DNA of 64,000 nt from Sporobolomyces roseus. Its lineage: Eukaryota > Basidiomycota > Microbotryomycetes > Sporidiobolales > Sporidiobolaceae. The notes under the pieces were generated by a model, which saw nothing but the letters and a program-made list of their open reading frames with translations, was not told where the DNA came from and searched no databases. The position numbers were made by a program, and so were the translations under genes. Shown piece after piece: positions 42,701-53,922 of the stretch. The stretch spans positions 1,240,001 to 1,304,000 of the forward strand of contig JADILM010000006.1 in the NCBI GenBank assembly GCA_016617785.1, given 5' to 3'. Within the stretch, counting starts at the first letter, position 1. Each line of letters opens with the position of its first letter.

Positions 42701-43193
42701 TACTCTTTCTCTTGCTTTTCGACTTCTTTGTGTGTTTCTTCGAAGTGAGGGACGAGTGATCGGAATCGGGAAATTCTTCAGGATCTGTATCTAGTTCTCG
42801 TAAGGATCCATCGTGAGAATTTCCATCGAGTACTCCATCGTCTGATGCTCGAACTGCTGCGTGTTCTCTGGTGAGTCGCTGTGAAAGTGAACAAACACTT
42901 GAATTCAGTTTCCTCCTCGTGTCGTCTGAGTTCGCTGTACGAGAGTGACTTACGGGTATGAGGGGTACGATATGAGTCTTGAAGAGAGTTACTAGTTCAG
43001 GTTTCTTTGCATTCGAGTTGTAAACGATCTGTAGGGAACCACCTCAAGAAACAGGTGAGCTAACGCGTTCCTGTTCCTGTTGCGAGAGAGTGATACGCAC
43101 GCCATGCGCTAACAAGATGCCTCTCAATTCTGCTACTTTGACTTTGGATGGATCAAAGTCTGGTAACAAGTAGACTGGTAATTCGGTCGTCAT
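39785..43193 (-). CDS. HEH1: Inner nuclear membrane protein, Heh1/Src1/MAN1 family
   Basis: Anchors chromatin at the nuclear rim and recruits ESCRT for nuclear envelope quality control. The first exons give MTTELPVYLLPDFDPSKVKV and a HeH/LEM-like helix-extension-helix (VAELRGILLAHG joined to VYNSNAKKPELVTLFKTHIV), then basic nuclear-localisation-like clusters (KKHTKKSKSKRKS). A long acidic, Glu-rich coiled segment follows (41,550-41,800 on the complement). The first membrane helix is STWSLLLLTIIYSLWW. The lumenal Cys-containing part reads CTPCPAHGHCEASKFLGC. The second helix is VLSALLSMLYLRY. The MSC-type C-terminal domain has VPFAHIAPSQLRDLVLQ, KRVEKVVEGNSNVRV and ELRGWQWVGA, ending at TAG (39785-39787). 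This order is diagnostic of the MAN1 family. Several introns. It shares a 514-base divergent interval with the GFA-type gene. Confidence 0.93.
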
Positions 43194-43707
43194 TGAACTT
43201 TTCCTTATTCACAGATTGTCGCTCTCCTTGAAAGGGTAGCCTTGATGACTGGCTGTGTGTCTCGAGGAAGAGCTGGTTAGGTTGGTGAGTGGGAGTGGAA
43301 GAAAGGGTTGGGATTGTGCATTGAAACCATGGCCATTTGTATTCAATTCATTTCCACTCAATTACGATTCATTTGAACTCTCTCTTGCCTCGACCACTCA
43401 CTTTGCTACGCAAGCCATTCAAGCAACCGTATCAGAGGCCTACTCAAACTGTGAGCTTCCCTTCCCTCTCCCTTTCCTCCTGCTCTTCTTCCTCTTCTCT
43501 CTTTCCCCACCTTCAAGTTCCCCTCCTTTCTTTCCTTCTCCCTCCATCGCCTGGCCGACCCCGCTCTCTAGCGTGTGTGACGACACGCTGCTTACCTCCA
43601 ATCCTCGGCACTTCTCACTGACTGCTCATTCTCCTCCTAGACTCTTCCAACTCTTTTCACTCAACCTCCATCCTCTCTCCTTCCCTCCCTTCACCTCAAC
43701 AATAACA
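43194..43707. promoter_or_regulatory. divergent promoter region HEH1 / GFA-type gene
   Basis: 514 bases between start codons. A strong CT-rich tract runs from about 43,455 to 43,705 immediately upstream of the GFA-type start, as is common in fungal promoters. A plus-strand open frame through it (from 43255) has a composition dictated by the tract and is not treated as coding. Confidence 0.4.
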
Positions 43708-44400
43708 ATGAAAGGTTCATGCAACTGTGGTGCAGTCACTATCGAAGTACCCGACTCTGCTTTCCCCAAAGAATCAGTTCTCTGTCGTGAGTTCTCCCTT
43801 TTACTCGCATTTGTCTCTCGCTTCGCACGGTTAACTCTCTTTGCTCTTTCACTTTCTTAGACTGCAAGAACTGCCGTGCTTCTTCAGGATCAGTGTACGT
43901 TGAGTGCCTTCGAGACTAGGCGGCGAAAGCATCGAACTGTCTAGCATTCACAACCGCATCGCGTGCATGAGTTGACGAAGGGTCGAAGTTGCGACTGGAG
44001 CTGACTCGTCAGATCTCGTCGATCGTACAGCTTCTCCGTCAACCTAGTCATCCCCACGAAAGAGATCACGTTCACCAACGAAGGAAATATTTCGCTCTAC
44101 GAAGACAAGAACACCGATTCAGGAAACACGGCTCAAAGGAAATTCTGTAAAACTTGTGGCAGCGCTCTCTTGACGGGAGTTAAAGAAGCTCCTGAAAACT
44201 CTTACGTCAAAGGAGGTGAGCTTTCACTTTCCCCTGATCTTGCGAAACTCTCTCGAGCATGGAACTCACTCTGCTTCGTCTCCGTCCTTTGTGCAGGTCT
44301 CTTCCCTCTCGGCAAAGTACCCAAGCCTTCAATGCAGATCTACAAGCGTAACTTTGAGAGCTGGGAGCAAGGTCAAGAGGGTACGAAATTGATCGACTAG
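43708..44400 (+). CDS. GFA-type (glutathione-dependent formaldehyde-activating-like) zinc protein
   Basis: Small zinc-binding fold also called CENP-V/GFA. Four exons join to about 130 residues. The zinc ligands are all visible: CNCG at residues 5-7 (MKGSCNCGAVTIEVPD), CHCKNC completed across the first intron, then FSVNLVIPTKEITF and FCKTCGSALL. The second exon is tiny (CKNCRASSGS). The order C-x-C, C-x-C-x2-C, C-x2-C is that of the family. The end is SWEQGQEGTKLID. Despite the name, most members have no proven formaldehyde activity, so the reaction is unknown. The ATG at 43708 directly precedes the first zinc motif and is preferred over an upstream in-frame methionine in a CT-rich tract. Confidence 0.88.
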
Positions 44401-44818
44401 GTTCCCACAATTCTCTCCGCTTGAGACCTCTCTGTCGTTGTGCTTTCTCTTCTTCACTCAGTCCAACTCAAATCAAAGTAGTCTTTTCCGTGAAATCCCA
44501 GTAGTTGTTCTCCATTCGTAAGTTCTAGAAGCACGAATAAACAAATGAGAGTGTTCCTTGATCCAGAGAGCGAGTCAGAGTGAAGTATACAGAGGTGGCA
44601 TAGATGAGAGAATAAAGATAGTGAGTGTGCTAGGAGATACAAGAGGGGAGGACAACGAGAGAGAGAATGGAATCCTATATCCGACGAGAGAGAGAGAGAA
44701 AAAAATTCAGTTTGAGAAGAAGTCCAAGTTTTGAGGTTCGCACAGCGTTCGCCCGAGTAGGAAGTGAGAAATAAAGTCCAGTGGAGGGAAAGTCGAAAGT
44801 GGTTGAGGTGTAGGGTGT
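44401..44818. other. convergent 3' region
   Basis: About 420 bases between converging stop codons. It contains a GA dinucleotide run near 44685-44702. Open frames on the minus strand here have no features. Presumed 3' UTRs. Confidence 0.4.
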
Positions 44819-45486
44819 TCAGGTCGAAGGAGAGAATAATGGTTTCTTTTCCTTCATCCTCTTCTCCATTTTCTCCGACCAACTACCTTCCACTTCCACC
44901 TCCTTGGCTTTCTCCTCTGCCTCTCCGACCTTCTCACCCTCTGCAACCACCTCCTCTTCAACCCAGCTCCATTCCTCGTCCTCGTCCTCGTCTTCGCCAA
45001 TCAGATCCAATTCCTCATCTCCCTCACTCTCTTCACTCCTCTTCCTCACTTCAAAAATGACTCTCTTCCCCATTCGCTCCTGTTTCTCCAATGCCCTCTT
45101 CCTCACTTCTTGAGCGGTGATCTGTTTGTAACCCATCAATCTCCTCTTTCCTCCTTCTTCGGAATCGATGGTTTTTGGGTTAGGAACCGAGTGGGACGCG
45201 TAACGAGAAGGGTGAGAGCGGTGTGGTGATCGAGGAGCTAGTTCGGCGGGGTGAGGTGGAGGTGGTACAGATTTGGGTGGTTCATCTAGAGAATTGCGAA
45301 AGAGAGAGAGAAAAGTGGGAAACGCGTGAGTTTCGACTCGATATTGAAGAGGAGGGAAGGTGAATACGTACAGCGTTTCCAAATTAGACCGTCGGGCGTC
45401 TTTCCAGGGTAGGATCCTGGAGACGCGAGAGTTGAGGATGCAGACGAGAGCGCGAGAAAGACGAGGGAAAGGGAAGTAAGATGCAT
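44819..45486 (-). CDS. small secretory-pathway protein with acidic helical C-terminus (unknown)
   Basis: Two exons join in frame: MHLTSLSLVFLALSSASSTL is a clean signal peptide, followed by SPGSYPGKTPDGLIWKR, then across the intron YEPPKSVPPPPHPAELAPRS. The second half is charged helix (QITAQEVRKRALEKQERMGK), an acidic block (ELDLIGEDEDEDEEW) and a Glu/Lys-rich end (WSEKMEKRMKEKKPLFSPST). There is no later membrane helix, no Cys pairs and no HDEL-type end, so it is predicted soluble in the secretory pathway or outside the cell. The total is about 200 residues. I recognise no family. Convergent with the GFA-type gene, and downstream of GPI1 on the same strand. Confidence 0.6.
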
Positions 45487-45890
45487 CGTGTTTCGCGTTC
45501 TTGGGAGGATCTGCCTTGTATCGAGTAAGTTCTGAAGGTGGACGAGATTAGGCGAGAGATGAAGAGGTTTGAGGCAAGTAGTCGAAAGAGGTCGAGACGA
45601 GTGAGAATTGGAGAACGCTTGATGAGGACTGCCGAGAGTTAACGAGTGACTTGGGAAACGAGTGTAGTAGTAGATTGGATGAGCGTTGAGGGTCGTGAAG
45701 GATGGAAGAAACGAAGAGAGATAGACGAAATTTCGGAAGTAGAAATCGACTTTGGAACGCGTCTGGCAGCGCGACTTCGGACTTGGACAAATGCCAACGA
45801 GTGATGAAGGATCAAATTCGCCGAGAACCCGCTGCGATGCCGGGCTTCATTTCCCTTTGTTTCCAACGTTCTGTCGATCCGACGAAGGGT
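45487..45890. other. intergenic, GPI1 3' flank and promoter of small secreted gene
   Basis: About 400 bases. The last exon of GPI1 ends at 45891 and the small secreted gene starts at 45486, both on the minus strand. Short minus-strand open frames (e.g. 45548-45790) do not connect to either gene. No feature seen. Confidence 0.35.
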
Positions 45891-48410
45891 TCACGATTGG
45901 AGCGGGGAAGAAAAGATGACTTTGCCTGCGAAATCGAAGAAAAGTGCAGATGTGAGTCGACAGCTCGACAACGCGCGTTGATCGCAAAGACGAAACGCTG
46001 CAAAGCGGATGGTCGTCGAGTACGCACCGGTACAGATCTTCGTGAAGAGGTTGAGCTGAGTTTGAGGCGAGAAAAAGGCTTTCGCAAGGTCCGTCCTGCA
46101 AGGTCTCAAGAATGTCAGCTCGGGAGCTCGGCGAGTAAGAGCGATTGATAAGTGCGAAGACGTACAGTCCGGACAGTATGGCACTGAACGCAAGAGGACG
46201 ATTCTGTGAAGGAGGGATGCGTGTCGTCCCTTTATCAGCACGAATTCAAGTTTATACCTCATCCCGACTCACCTCGAGATGCCAATGAGATGTGTTCCAG
46301 TGCTTCGTATCGCTGCACATTCGGAGATGAATTCCACCTGTGTGAGCAGAGAGGTCTCAGTCATGTGGTTTTCAGCGAACTCCGAAACGACCTTGTTCGC
46401 ACCTGGTATTCTCCCTGGACTCTTCAGCCTAAGCATGACAGCAAAGAGCGGGAAAGCGTTGATAGCCTGAATCATGATTCCGAAGATGGTCTGAATAGCG
46501 ACTATCGTCAATCTCGACTGCACGTAGCTTGTACCCATCAGTACTTTTCGCGCATCTCTCGGATTGCAAGGAGAAACGTACGGATGCGAAAGCGAGGTAG
46601 AAAGCTGCGATCGTCGGGAACAGGAAGATGAGGGTGACGAAGAGGATTGTACCGAGCAACAAAGCGTCGACTGAATAATTCGCAGGTTCTGTTCGATTTC
46701 GGAGTGGATTGAATTTCTTGCCTGTAAAGATCATCGAGCATACAGCTTGTCAGTACGGTCAACTGAGATTGCGGTAATAGAGAACTCGCCTCGGAAAACG
46801 TTGAATAGCGCTGACAGACCGACTAGACTCCATCGGTAGACGAGTGTGGCGGCGACGTAGCAGGCGAAGAAAGGGAAGGTGAGTATGTTGATGAGATCGG
46901 ACGCGAAAGCGAGCGAGAGGGAAGCTCCTCCTAGATAGCCTGTGATCGAGAGAACGTGAAGGATTGACGGTAGGTGAGGGAGGAAAGGCTGGAGGAAGAC
47001 TGCGAACGAGTTCATTGCTTCTTCACATCAGACCGGGAGTTCGATGTAGAGGAGAGAGATCGACGCACAGCCTTGCCATAGACGTGACAGGAAGAGGAAT
47101 GAATCGCAAATGAGGGTTGACAGCTCCGTGTTGAGCTTTACTCCTCCCGGCCAATTGTTCAACCAGTCGAGAAGTTCATGCAGATAGCCCGAGATGTACG
47201 TCTGCTGTGCGATCGTAAGTGGCTGATCAAGTGTGACGAGAAGAGGAGAGAACTGACTTGAACGAGAGTTTCGATCGAATTGCTCAGATACAGCGTGTTG
47301 TCTGTCACGAACGACGCTAGTGCATATCCGATTATCAGATCGTTTGCGAGTAGCCACACTGCATTCCAGAACCTGTGAGGAGGATGGAAACGACTCAGCA
47401 AAGTCGCGCGATGAGCTGAAAGTGCTTCTCAAATCTCACTGTATATAGCTCGCATTTGCTCGAAGCATCGCTTCACTCTTTCGATTGGGTTCCGATTTGA
47501 GCGAGCGAGCCTCCAAGTAGTTTCGAGGCATTGCGAGAAGGAGTTCGACTCGAGTCGAAACTTGACGAGCTGTCGTCGGTAAGTCGTATTGTCAGCAGAT
47601 AGTATAGAGATCGACGAAAAGAAGGGGCGTGCCAGCTGCCGACCACTTGGCGTATCTAATAGCCAGAGGGATCCGAATCGAGGATATACTTGACCTCGTC
47701 TTGACGCTTTCACTTGGGACTCGAGAGGAGGTATCGGGCGGGGAACTCCTCGATGACGTCTGAGAGCGATCTACTGAGTCTCGTGTGAGACTGGAAGAAA
47801 CAAGCCTGCTGAGATTGATCTGAAGAAGAGTCCAATGTTGAGAACACCAAGCACAACTCGATTGAGCGAAAAGCACCTCACCCATTCTATGCACTGCTCG
47901 AGTTCGCCTCCAACTATATCCTCGACCTTCAGCTTGCGTCTTGGAGGTGCGCCTTCTCGTCGTACTGGGCGAGAGATCGTGATATTCGGAGTAGGAGCGG
48001 TCGAATCTTCGTCAGATTTCGGGAGCTTGAGAGGCAGAGGATGGAGTGAGATTGTTTCGGGTGGTTGTAGAGGAGAGTAGAAGATGATGGTAGGATCCGA
48101 ATCGAAGGTCCCGATGGATGAGAGGTATGGCGAAGCGTTCTTTGAAACGACGAGTTCGAAGAGATGGTCCCGATGAGCTTCTTCTGTCTCCTTCGTCGCT
48201 TCCAAAGCATTCTTAATATCCCCTAGTACTTCCAGCATAGCTCCTGTTGGCCTTTCGACCGATTTGATCCGTTTCCTCGCTTCTTCCTCGCCTCCTTCCA
48301 TCACTCCCGCTACAACCATCGAGTCTCTGCCTTTGAACCCATAGCAGTACGCCTCTTTGTTGATCAGAGGGCGTCGGAGGATGTCTTCGGGTAGATAGAG
48401 AGTCGGCATG
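45891..48410 (-). CDS. GPI1: GPI-GlcNAc transferase subunit Gpi1/PIG-Q
   Basis: Gpi1 stabilises the ER enzyme that adds N-acetylglucosamine to phosphatidylinositol, the first step of GPI anchor synthesis; PIS1 in this window makes the substrate lipid. The first exon (from 48410) encodes a soluble N-terminus (MPTLYLPEDILRRPLINKEA). Later exons carry the conserved membrane part: NWPGGVKLNTELSTLICDSF, ITGYLGGASLSLAFASDL, SLVGLSALFNVFRG, KFNPLRNRTEPANYSVDALL, then TILFVTLIFLFPTIAAFYLA and LRLKSPGRIPG joined to GIHLRM. After SHWHLE come FSAILSGL and a short C-terminus ending at TGA (45891-45893). About ten introns. The last exons are tiny and less certain. An in-frame ATG at 48457 is an alternative start. 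The core motifs make the family call strong. Confidence 0.9.
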
Positions 48411-48474
48411 GCGGAGAGAAGGGAGGAGGAGAAGTGAAAAGGGCTCGAAGTTGACAAGCTGACTCGACTTTAGC

Positions 48475-48700
48475 CTAGAAGCTTCCTCTCCTCTGCAGGT
48501 GTTGTCTTGCGCTGAGTTTATAGCCTCTGTCTTCTCCCTACAGAGAGCAAGCGAGCTAGATTAGCGAAAGATGTTGATTGATGATGATGGAAAGAGGAAC
48601 TCACTATTTGAGCTAACGGGAGCGCAAAGAGTCTCGTAAAGACAAGTAGGAGTATAGTGAGTGATATACTGAGCAGTATACCGACCCAAGCGGGGATCAT
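48475..48700 (-). CDS. candidate spliced small membrane protein, 53 residues
   Basis: ATG at 48700 (minus) opens MIPAWVGILLSISLTILLLV and FTRLFALPLAQI, one strong membrane helix. A GTGAGT donor and a TAG acceptor remove about 67 bases. The frame then continues as GEDRGYKLSARQHLQRRGSF and a stop at 48475-48477. Both the intron and a well-formed single-pass protein with a basic tail support a real gene. It lies 65 bases upstream of GPI1 on the same strand, so it could instead be an upstream ORF in the GPI1 leader. It starts 121 bases from the divergent COX19. I cannot match it to a known small ER or mitochondrial subunit. Confidence 0.5.
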
Positions 48701-48821
48701 AAGGCGAGGGAAGGAGGGAAAGGTCAGAATATTCTTTTTTGGTCTCCTACAACTCAGTCGACCTCACTTGCAGCTCCTGAACACCTCTCTAGACCTACAG
48801 CAGAGTGCAGAAAATCAAGCT
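48701..48821. promoter_or_regulatory. divergent promoter, small membrane ORF / COX19
   Basis: Only 121 bases between the start codons. It includes a short A/T patch (AATATTCTTTTTTGG, near 48728-48742). Inferred from gene placement. Confidence 0.35.
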
Positions 48822-49345
48822 ATGTCTTTCGGTCGACCTTCCAACTCTTCATTCTCGCTCGGAGGAGCTCCTCCACTCAAAGGAAGTTTCCCTCTTGATC
48901 ACGAAGGTAAGCCCACTCTGGCTTCTGTGAAACAGCTTGGAGCTCATAGAGCTGATCTCTTCTTCCTCTCGCCAAAACCTAAACTCTTCTCGTAACTTTC
49001 ACTTTCTCGCTCTTTCGAAAAACTTTCGCAAATCGGATCCAATCAGGTGAATGCAAAGAAGCGATGATGAAATACTTGAAGTGTATGAAGGATAACAAGC
49101 AGCAAAGTACGGAATGTCGGCCGTTGTCAAAGGCTTACCTGGCGTGTCGAATGGACAAGTGAGTTTCGATGATCTCGCAGAACCTCTGTCTTCGTTCGTC
49201 TGTCTGCGTTGTAGCTGATTGAGTGCTCAAACTACGACAGAGGACTAATGGAACGAACAGAATGGGATATGCTGGGATTCCAAGAAGGGGTCGATGCTAG
49301 TGCGAAATCGAAACATACTCAAGGTCCTTCAGATTCTGGACGGTA
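48822..49345 (+). CDS. COX19: Cytochrome c oxidase assembly protein Cox19
   Basis: A small twin CX9C protein of the mitochondrial intermembrane space and cytosol that assists copper handling for cytochrome oxidase. Three exons join to about 98 residues: MSFGRPSNSSFSLGG and PPLKGSFPLDHEG, then ECKEAMMKYLKCMKDNKQQ with the first CX9C, TECRPLSKAYLACRMDK with the second CX9C, and GLMERTEWDMLGFQE. The phrases PP-x-GSFPLDHEG and MxRxEWxxLGF are family hallmarks. There is no N-terminal presequence, as expected for import through Mia40. Very secure. Confidence 0.95.
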
Positions 49346-49809
49346 GGGACTTGTCGAGTAGGAAGAGGGGGAGGACATGTATTGTATTACTATCATCATC
49401 GCAACTCCACAGGCTCAGAATAGTTAAGCGAGTGAAGAGGCGACGCGAGAGGATTGTCAACTTTCGCGGATCCGACTCGCTTCGAAGGACGTCAGCCTAG
49501 GACGTCTCCGCCTGCTCACCGCAGCCCAATCTGACGCTATCCGTCGACTGATTAAAGCTAGGAGCACCTCACTTGATGCAGCGCTGGTGGACTCAGCTTT
49601 TTGTTCGTGAGAGTCGTTCCGACGAATACTGCTCCGGCCTCGCCTATTCTTTCTCCGTGCAAACGCCCATAGTCGCCTAGTTGACTGTGTATCCGACGGT
49701 TCTGAGCAATTTAAGCCCTCGCTCGCGTGATTGCCCCTATCCGATCCTCGACCTGACCAGATCTTGCGAGATTTTCCAGTCTCGCTCCAATCACTCCAAA
49801 CCCGCTGCT
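49346..49809. other. intergenic, upstream of monooxygenase gene
   Basis: 464 bases with no coherent coding signal. The last 120 bases before the ATG are the presumed 5' UTR and promoter. Nothing else is recognised. Confidence 0.35.
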
Positions 49810-52133
49810 ATGGCTACTCACTACGACACGATTGTGATAGGAGGAGGACCGGCTGGGATTGTAGCCGCAAAGACGCAGACAGAGGCGGGACAAAAGTGCA
49901 TCTTGTTTGAAGCAGAATCGCAGATCGGGGGCACTTTCAGATACCGGGCTTACGAAAACTCTGAATTGGTTTCCTCGTATGTCCCTCCGAGCTACCCACT
50001 CGTCTTCTCCTTTGCTGTTTCGCTGATTGCTCCCCCACCAACTTTTCAAACCCCTCTCTTCGCCCCTCTCTACGCTGTACAGGAAGCAATTGACAGCGTT
50101 CACAGATTACCGATTCCCTTCGAGTCAAGGCGATCACGTTTCCTTACCGGAATATTGCGCTTACTTGGAGAGGTATTCGACTGAATTCAAGTTGTGGGAC
50201 AAGATCAACCTCGATAGCAAAGTCGTTCGGGTCGAGAAAGGGACAGGTGGGAAAGAGGGACATGTTGTGTCGGTGCAGAGAAAAGGAGAGAAAGGTCCGA
50301 TGAGAAAAAAACTCAGATTCCTCGAATTTGCGAAAACTGATTGCCTGTTCTTCGTCGCAGAACCGAAACGATACACCTCTCAATACCTCATCATTTGTAC
50401 CGGTCTTCACTGCATTCCTCAAATGCCGACAATCCCAGGTATCGACCGCTTAAAGACGTTACCCAACAAAGAAGTCATGCATTCTTCGCAACACAAGAAA
50501 CGAAGTAATCTCTCCGGGAAGAAGGTGCTCATCATGGGCACTGGTGAGACTGGAATGGATCTCGCCTATGAGTCGATCAAGGCGGGAGCGGAGGAAGTCG
50601 TTCTTTGCTCGAGAGGAGGATTCTTGTCGTTTCCGAAGGTCCTCAATAATTTCACAGTCCTAGGTAACACATTCGATGGCAATCTTCCGATTGACTCTTT
50701 GATAACGAATGCCTTCGAAACGACGTATGTTCACCCCTGGGTCGCCTCAAGTCACTTGAGATGGTGAGTTTTCCTTTTTCTGCGAAACGCTCGAATCCGA
50801 GTTTTGCTGATTCGAGGATGTTCCTTCGACTTCTACAGGTTCGTCAGTGACTACATGATCAAGCACGTCCTTCACTTTTTGACTGGAACGAGAGCGGGAT
50901 GCAATCAGGTGAGTTGCGAAACTCTATAGTTCTTAAAACGGTCGTTTGTGCTGACTCCTCTCATTTGGCTTCTACCAGTGGGTCGGAGAGCTGCCCGAAG
51001 AACGACTAGGACGAGCCTATGTCTTCCTTAACAAGTCACACCGAGCGTCACCCTACCTGAACCGACCATACAAGAATCGCTCGAAATTACTCTCTTTCGT
51101 TTCGGACTACCACGACCCCGAAGAGGATGTCGCTACTCCAGGAGTCGTAGAGATGGCTCCGTTCCCTACTGGATTCGATAAGAGCGGGAAAGTTGAGTTT
51201 GATTGGGACAAATGCGAGAAGAGAGGAGGAAGCTGGAAACGAGTGAGGCAAAGATTGGAAGGAAGGGATATCAAACCCGAGTAAGTCGACAAGTCCACTC
51301 AGTCACTGTTCCTCAGTCGCTGATGGGTTCGTTCCCCTTGCAGCCTCGTTCTCTTTGCGACCGGATACAGACAGGAGTTCGATTCGTTCCTATCGAAGGA
51401 TTACCCTCGACCGTGGGATGCCTCAGTCCGCGACATCATCTCCCCCTCTGATCCTACTGTCGCGTTCCTCGGATTCGTTCGACCAGGAGTCGGTGCGATT
51501 CCTCCAATCGCAGAACAGCAAGCAATGTGGTGTACTGCACTCTGGAATAAGCCCGACTCGAAGCTCGCCAAGAATGGATTGCCGATGGACCGACCCTCTT
51601 ACTACCTCCTTGCGAAGGAGGACGCTCGAATCAAATATGGATGCGACCACTCTACTTACCAGTCGACTCTCGCCAACGATTTCGGTGGATTGCCTGGATT
51701 GACAGAGCTGTTGAAGGTTCACGGATGGTTCATTACGTTCATCTACTGTTTCTCGGCTTCCTTCACTTCGCATTATCGACTACTTCCTTCCTCGCCGTTT
51801 TACTCGAAGAAGATGGTTGAGGTCGAAAAGGATGAGATTTACGACACTATTCGACGAAGAGGAGTTCTTGGGAACTTGTTCATGGGGGTCATCCCGATGG
51901 CGTTCTACGGTCTCGTCAACGTGAGTTCGCTTGTGTCTTTGGACACGTTTGACAAAGCTGACACTATTGCTTTCCTGCAGTTGACCGCACTCGTTCTCGA
52001 GGTCGTCTGGATCGCCTTCGGAAGACCTGATGTCATCGGATGGTACAAACGCTTGACCGGCAAGTCGATGAGCGGGAAGAAGGAGGACAAGCTCGTCAAG
52101 GATGCGAAAAAGAATGGGGTTTTTATGAACTAG
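49810..52133 (+). CDS. FAD-dependent monooxygenase, FMO-like
   Basis: About six introns. The N-terminus has the FAD-binding Rossmann motif (TIVIGGGPAGIVAAK) and the GGTFRYR step. A middle region SQYLIICTGLHCIPQMP precedes the FMO-like identifying stretch VMHSSQHKK. The NADPH-binding motif is KVLIMGTGETGMDL. Further on, DLVLFATGY is the conserved ATG motif. C-terminal segments (HGWFITFIYCFSASF, LFMGVIPMAFYGLVN, LTALVLEVVWIAFG) are hydrophobic, suggesting membrane attachment. Length is about 620 residues. Such enzymes oxygenate N, S or ketone substrates; the substrate is unknown here. The last intron (51920-51979) is 60 bases, stop-free and in frame, so it may be retained. The class is firm; the reaction is not. 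There is no gene-cluster context for secondary metabolism. Confidence 0.88.
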
Positions 52134-52575
52134 GGTCGATGTTCGTTTCGTCTGTAGTCGAGAATGCTGCCAAAAAATCAAGATTGTGAGGTCTGGAAGA
52201 TCTCTCTTGGTAACGATCGTTTGATAATGAGGGTCGATAAGCAGCAGGATGAGAGAGAAGCCACGCTAGTCTCGAATAGCGTTCTTGACTTTCTTCTTTC
52301 TCTTCAACACCTCACTTCCGACTTCAATCCTTGCATATCAATCCGTATTTGCGCCTGACGCTGTACACTCGATCTAGATTTGAGGAGGAGTATTCAAGCG
52401 CCGCTGCGAACAGTGAGTGAATTCTTCGATCTTGCTCATCGGCAAGCCTCAGCTGATCCTCACCGCTGCTCATTCCACCTTCATAGGAGTCCTTAAACAC
52501 TTATCTGCACCAACAGAAGATCACGCATCTGCCGGAAAGAACTCTTCGCCTTGCCTTGGAAATTTTGAAACAATC
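52134..52575. other. intergenic, upstream of HMG-box gene
   Basis: 440 bases without a coherent gene. Short plus-strand open frames (52164-52358, 52417-52893) are not supported by splicing or composition. Confidence 0.35.
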
Positions 52576-53922
52576 ATGCCTCGTAAGCCCTTCAGCGACG
52601 TACTCTCTGGTCAGACAGCTCACTCTATCTGCACATGCTACCCTAGGTCAACAAAACGAAGAGCCCGAAAGAAGCTCCGAAGAAGAATTCCTTGTAGGTT
52701 TTGTCTTTTCGCGACGACACCAGCACAAATTCTCAAGCTTGCGGTTTCTGGCAGAACATGCACGTCACACTCAAGCCTCGAAAGGCTTTCGAAGATCGCT
52801 CGAAGCTCAAGGAGGACAACAGCTCGCCCGACGAGATGGATCGCACCGGCAAATCTGTGCGAATCTACAGCAACTACAACGTCTCTCATCTGAAACCACC
52901 TGTAACTCCTGCTGTTCGTTATCAGCAAGAATACCTGTCGGCAACTCAGAAGTCCCACCCGAAGTGGACTGTACCCGAATGCATCAACGTAGTAATTCAC
53001 AATTTTGGGAAGTTGTCGTTTGAGGAAGCGAAAGTGACTTACCAATTCCTGGCCTCGACGTTGATAGTGCAGGATAGGACTGGACTGACTCCACGAGGTG
53101 CTTCTTACTGTCTAGCGATACGACGAACCGTACAAGGAAGAACAACGCCAACATCAACTAGCGCTCCGAGCTCATTATGATCAACGAATCGACGCTCTCG
53201 GTGCGAAGAAAGCAGCAGAGAAGACGAGGAGTAAGAAAGAAGTTGCAGCTGTACAGGTAGGTCGATCGGGTGAGGTCGCGATGGAAGTGGATCAAGATCA
53301 AAAGCGTTCCAAGAAGAAGAAGACTGAAGGAGGGAATCAGAAAGCTGCTGTCGAAGCCCGAATGGACTCCGACAACGATATCGAACCTTCGAATGCGAAA
53401 CAATCAGGTATCAGAATGAGTGTTGAGCAGAAGACATCGGGTTCGACTCGACCCAAGATGAATCCCAACTCAAGTTCGAACGTTTCGAGCCTTACGGGAG
53501 GAATTGCGTCGGGTTCAGGAGCTTCTTCCAACAAGAAGGCACCGAAGAAGTCAGCGTCTGCTACGAAACGTCCTAGCACTTCGTTATCTGGAGGAGAATC
53601 GAACGCAACGAAGCGACAACGCTCTCGTACGTCCTCTTCACTGGAGGAAATGAGCTTTGGACGAGACTGAACCGCTCTCTCATGCTCCTCCGCAGGCGAG
53701 TCGTATTCGAACTCCGACAGGTCGAAGATGCCTCCAAAGTACTCCACTTCCACGAAGTTCTCCAAAGCTGTACCTCTTGGACTCGAAGGTATCGAATTTT
53801 CGAGCTCCCCGGAGAATTCTGCAAGTGACGACGGCCAACCGCTCACGGCTCGACAAAAGAAGGATGCAGCATTGGACGAATTGAAGCGCAAACGAGAGGC
53901 TAAGGCTGATGGAGGCAAGTAG
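52576..53922 (+). CDS. HMG-box DNA-binding protein
   Basis: Exons start MPRQQNEEPERSSEEEF, then NMHVTLKPRKAFEDRSKL. The HMG box runs HLKPPVTPAVRYQQEYLSAT, helix 2 VPECINVVIHNFGKLSFEEA, and after an intron at about 53035 RYDEPYKEEQRQHQLALRAH, YDQRIDALGAKKAAEK. The pattern P-x-TP-x-R-Y, a helix ending in the F/W-G-K-LS step, and the final tyrosine-rich helix match an HMG fold. The remainder is Ser/Lys-rich and disordered, with nuclear-localisation-like KRSKKKKTE and SATKRPSTSL, and ends KRKREAKADGGK. The first short exons are tentative: the ATG exon contributes only seven bases. HMG-box proteins bend DNA in chromatin or mitochondrial nucleoids. The box is non-canonical (few of the usual aromatic residues), so the target is unknown. 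Confidence 0.75.

Noticed and set aside
43255..43860. Long plus-strand open frame starting upstream of the GFA-type gene
   Set aside because: The upstream part crosses a CT-rich tract giving Phe/Pro/Ser/Leu runs. Only the part from 43708 to 43787 matches the family.
52417..52893. Plus-strand open frame overlapping the start of the HMG-box gene
   Set aside because: Frame differs from the HMG-box frame and has no recognisable content.
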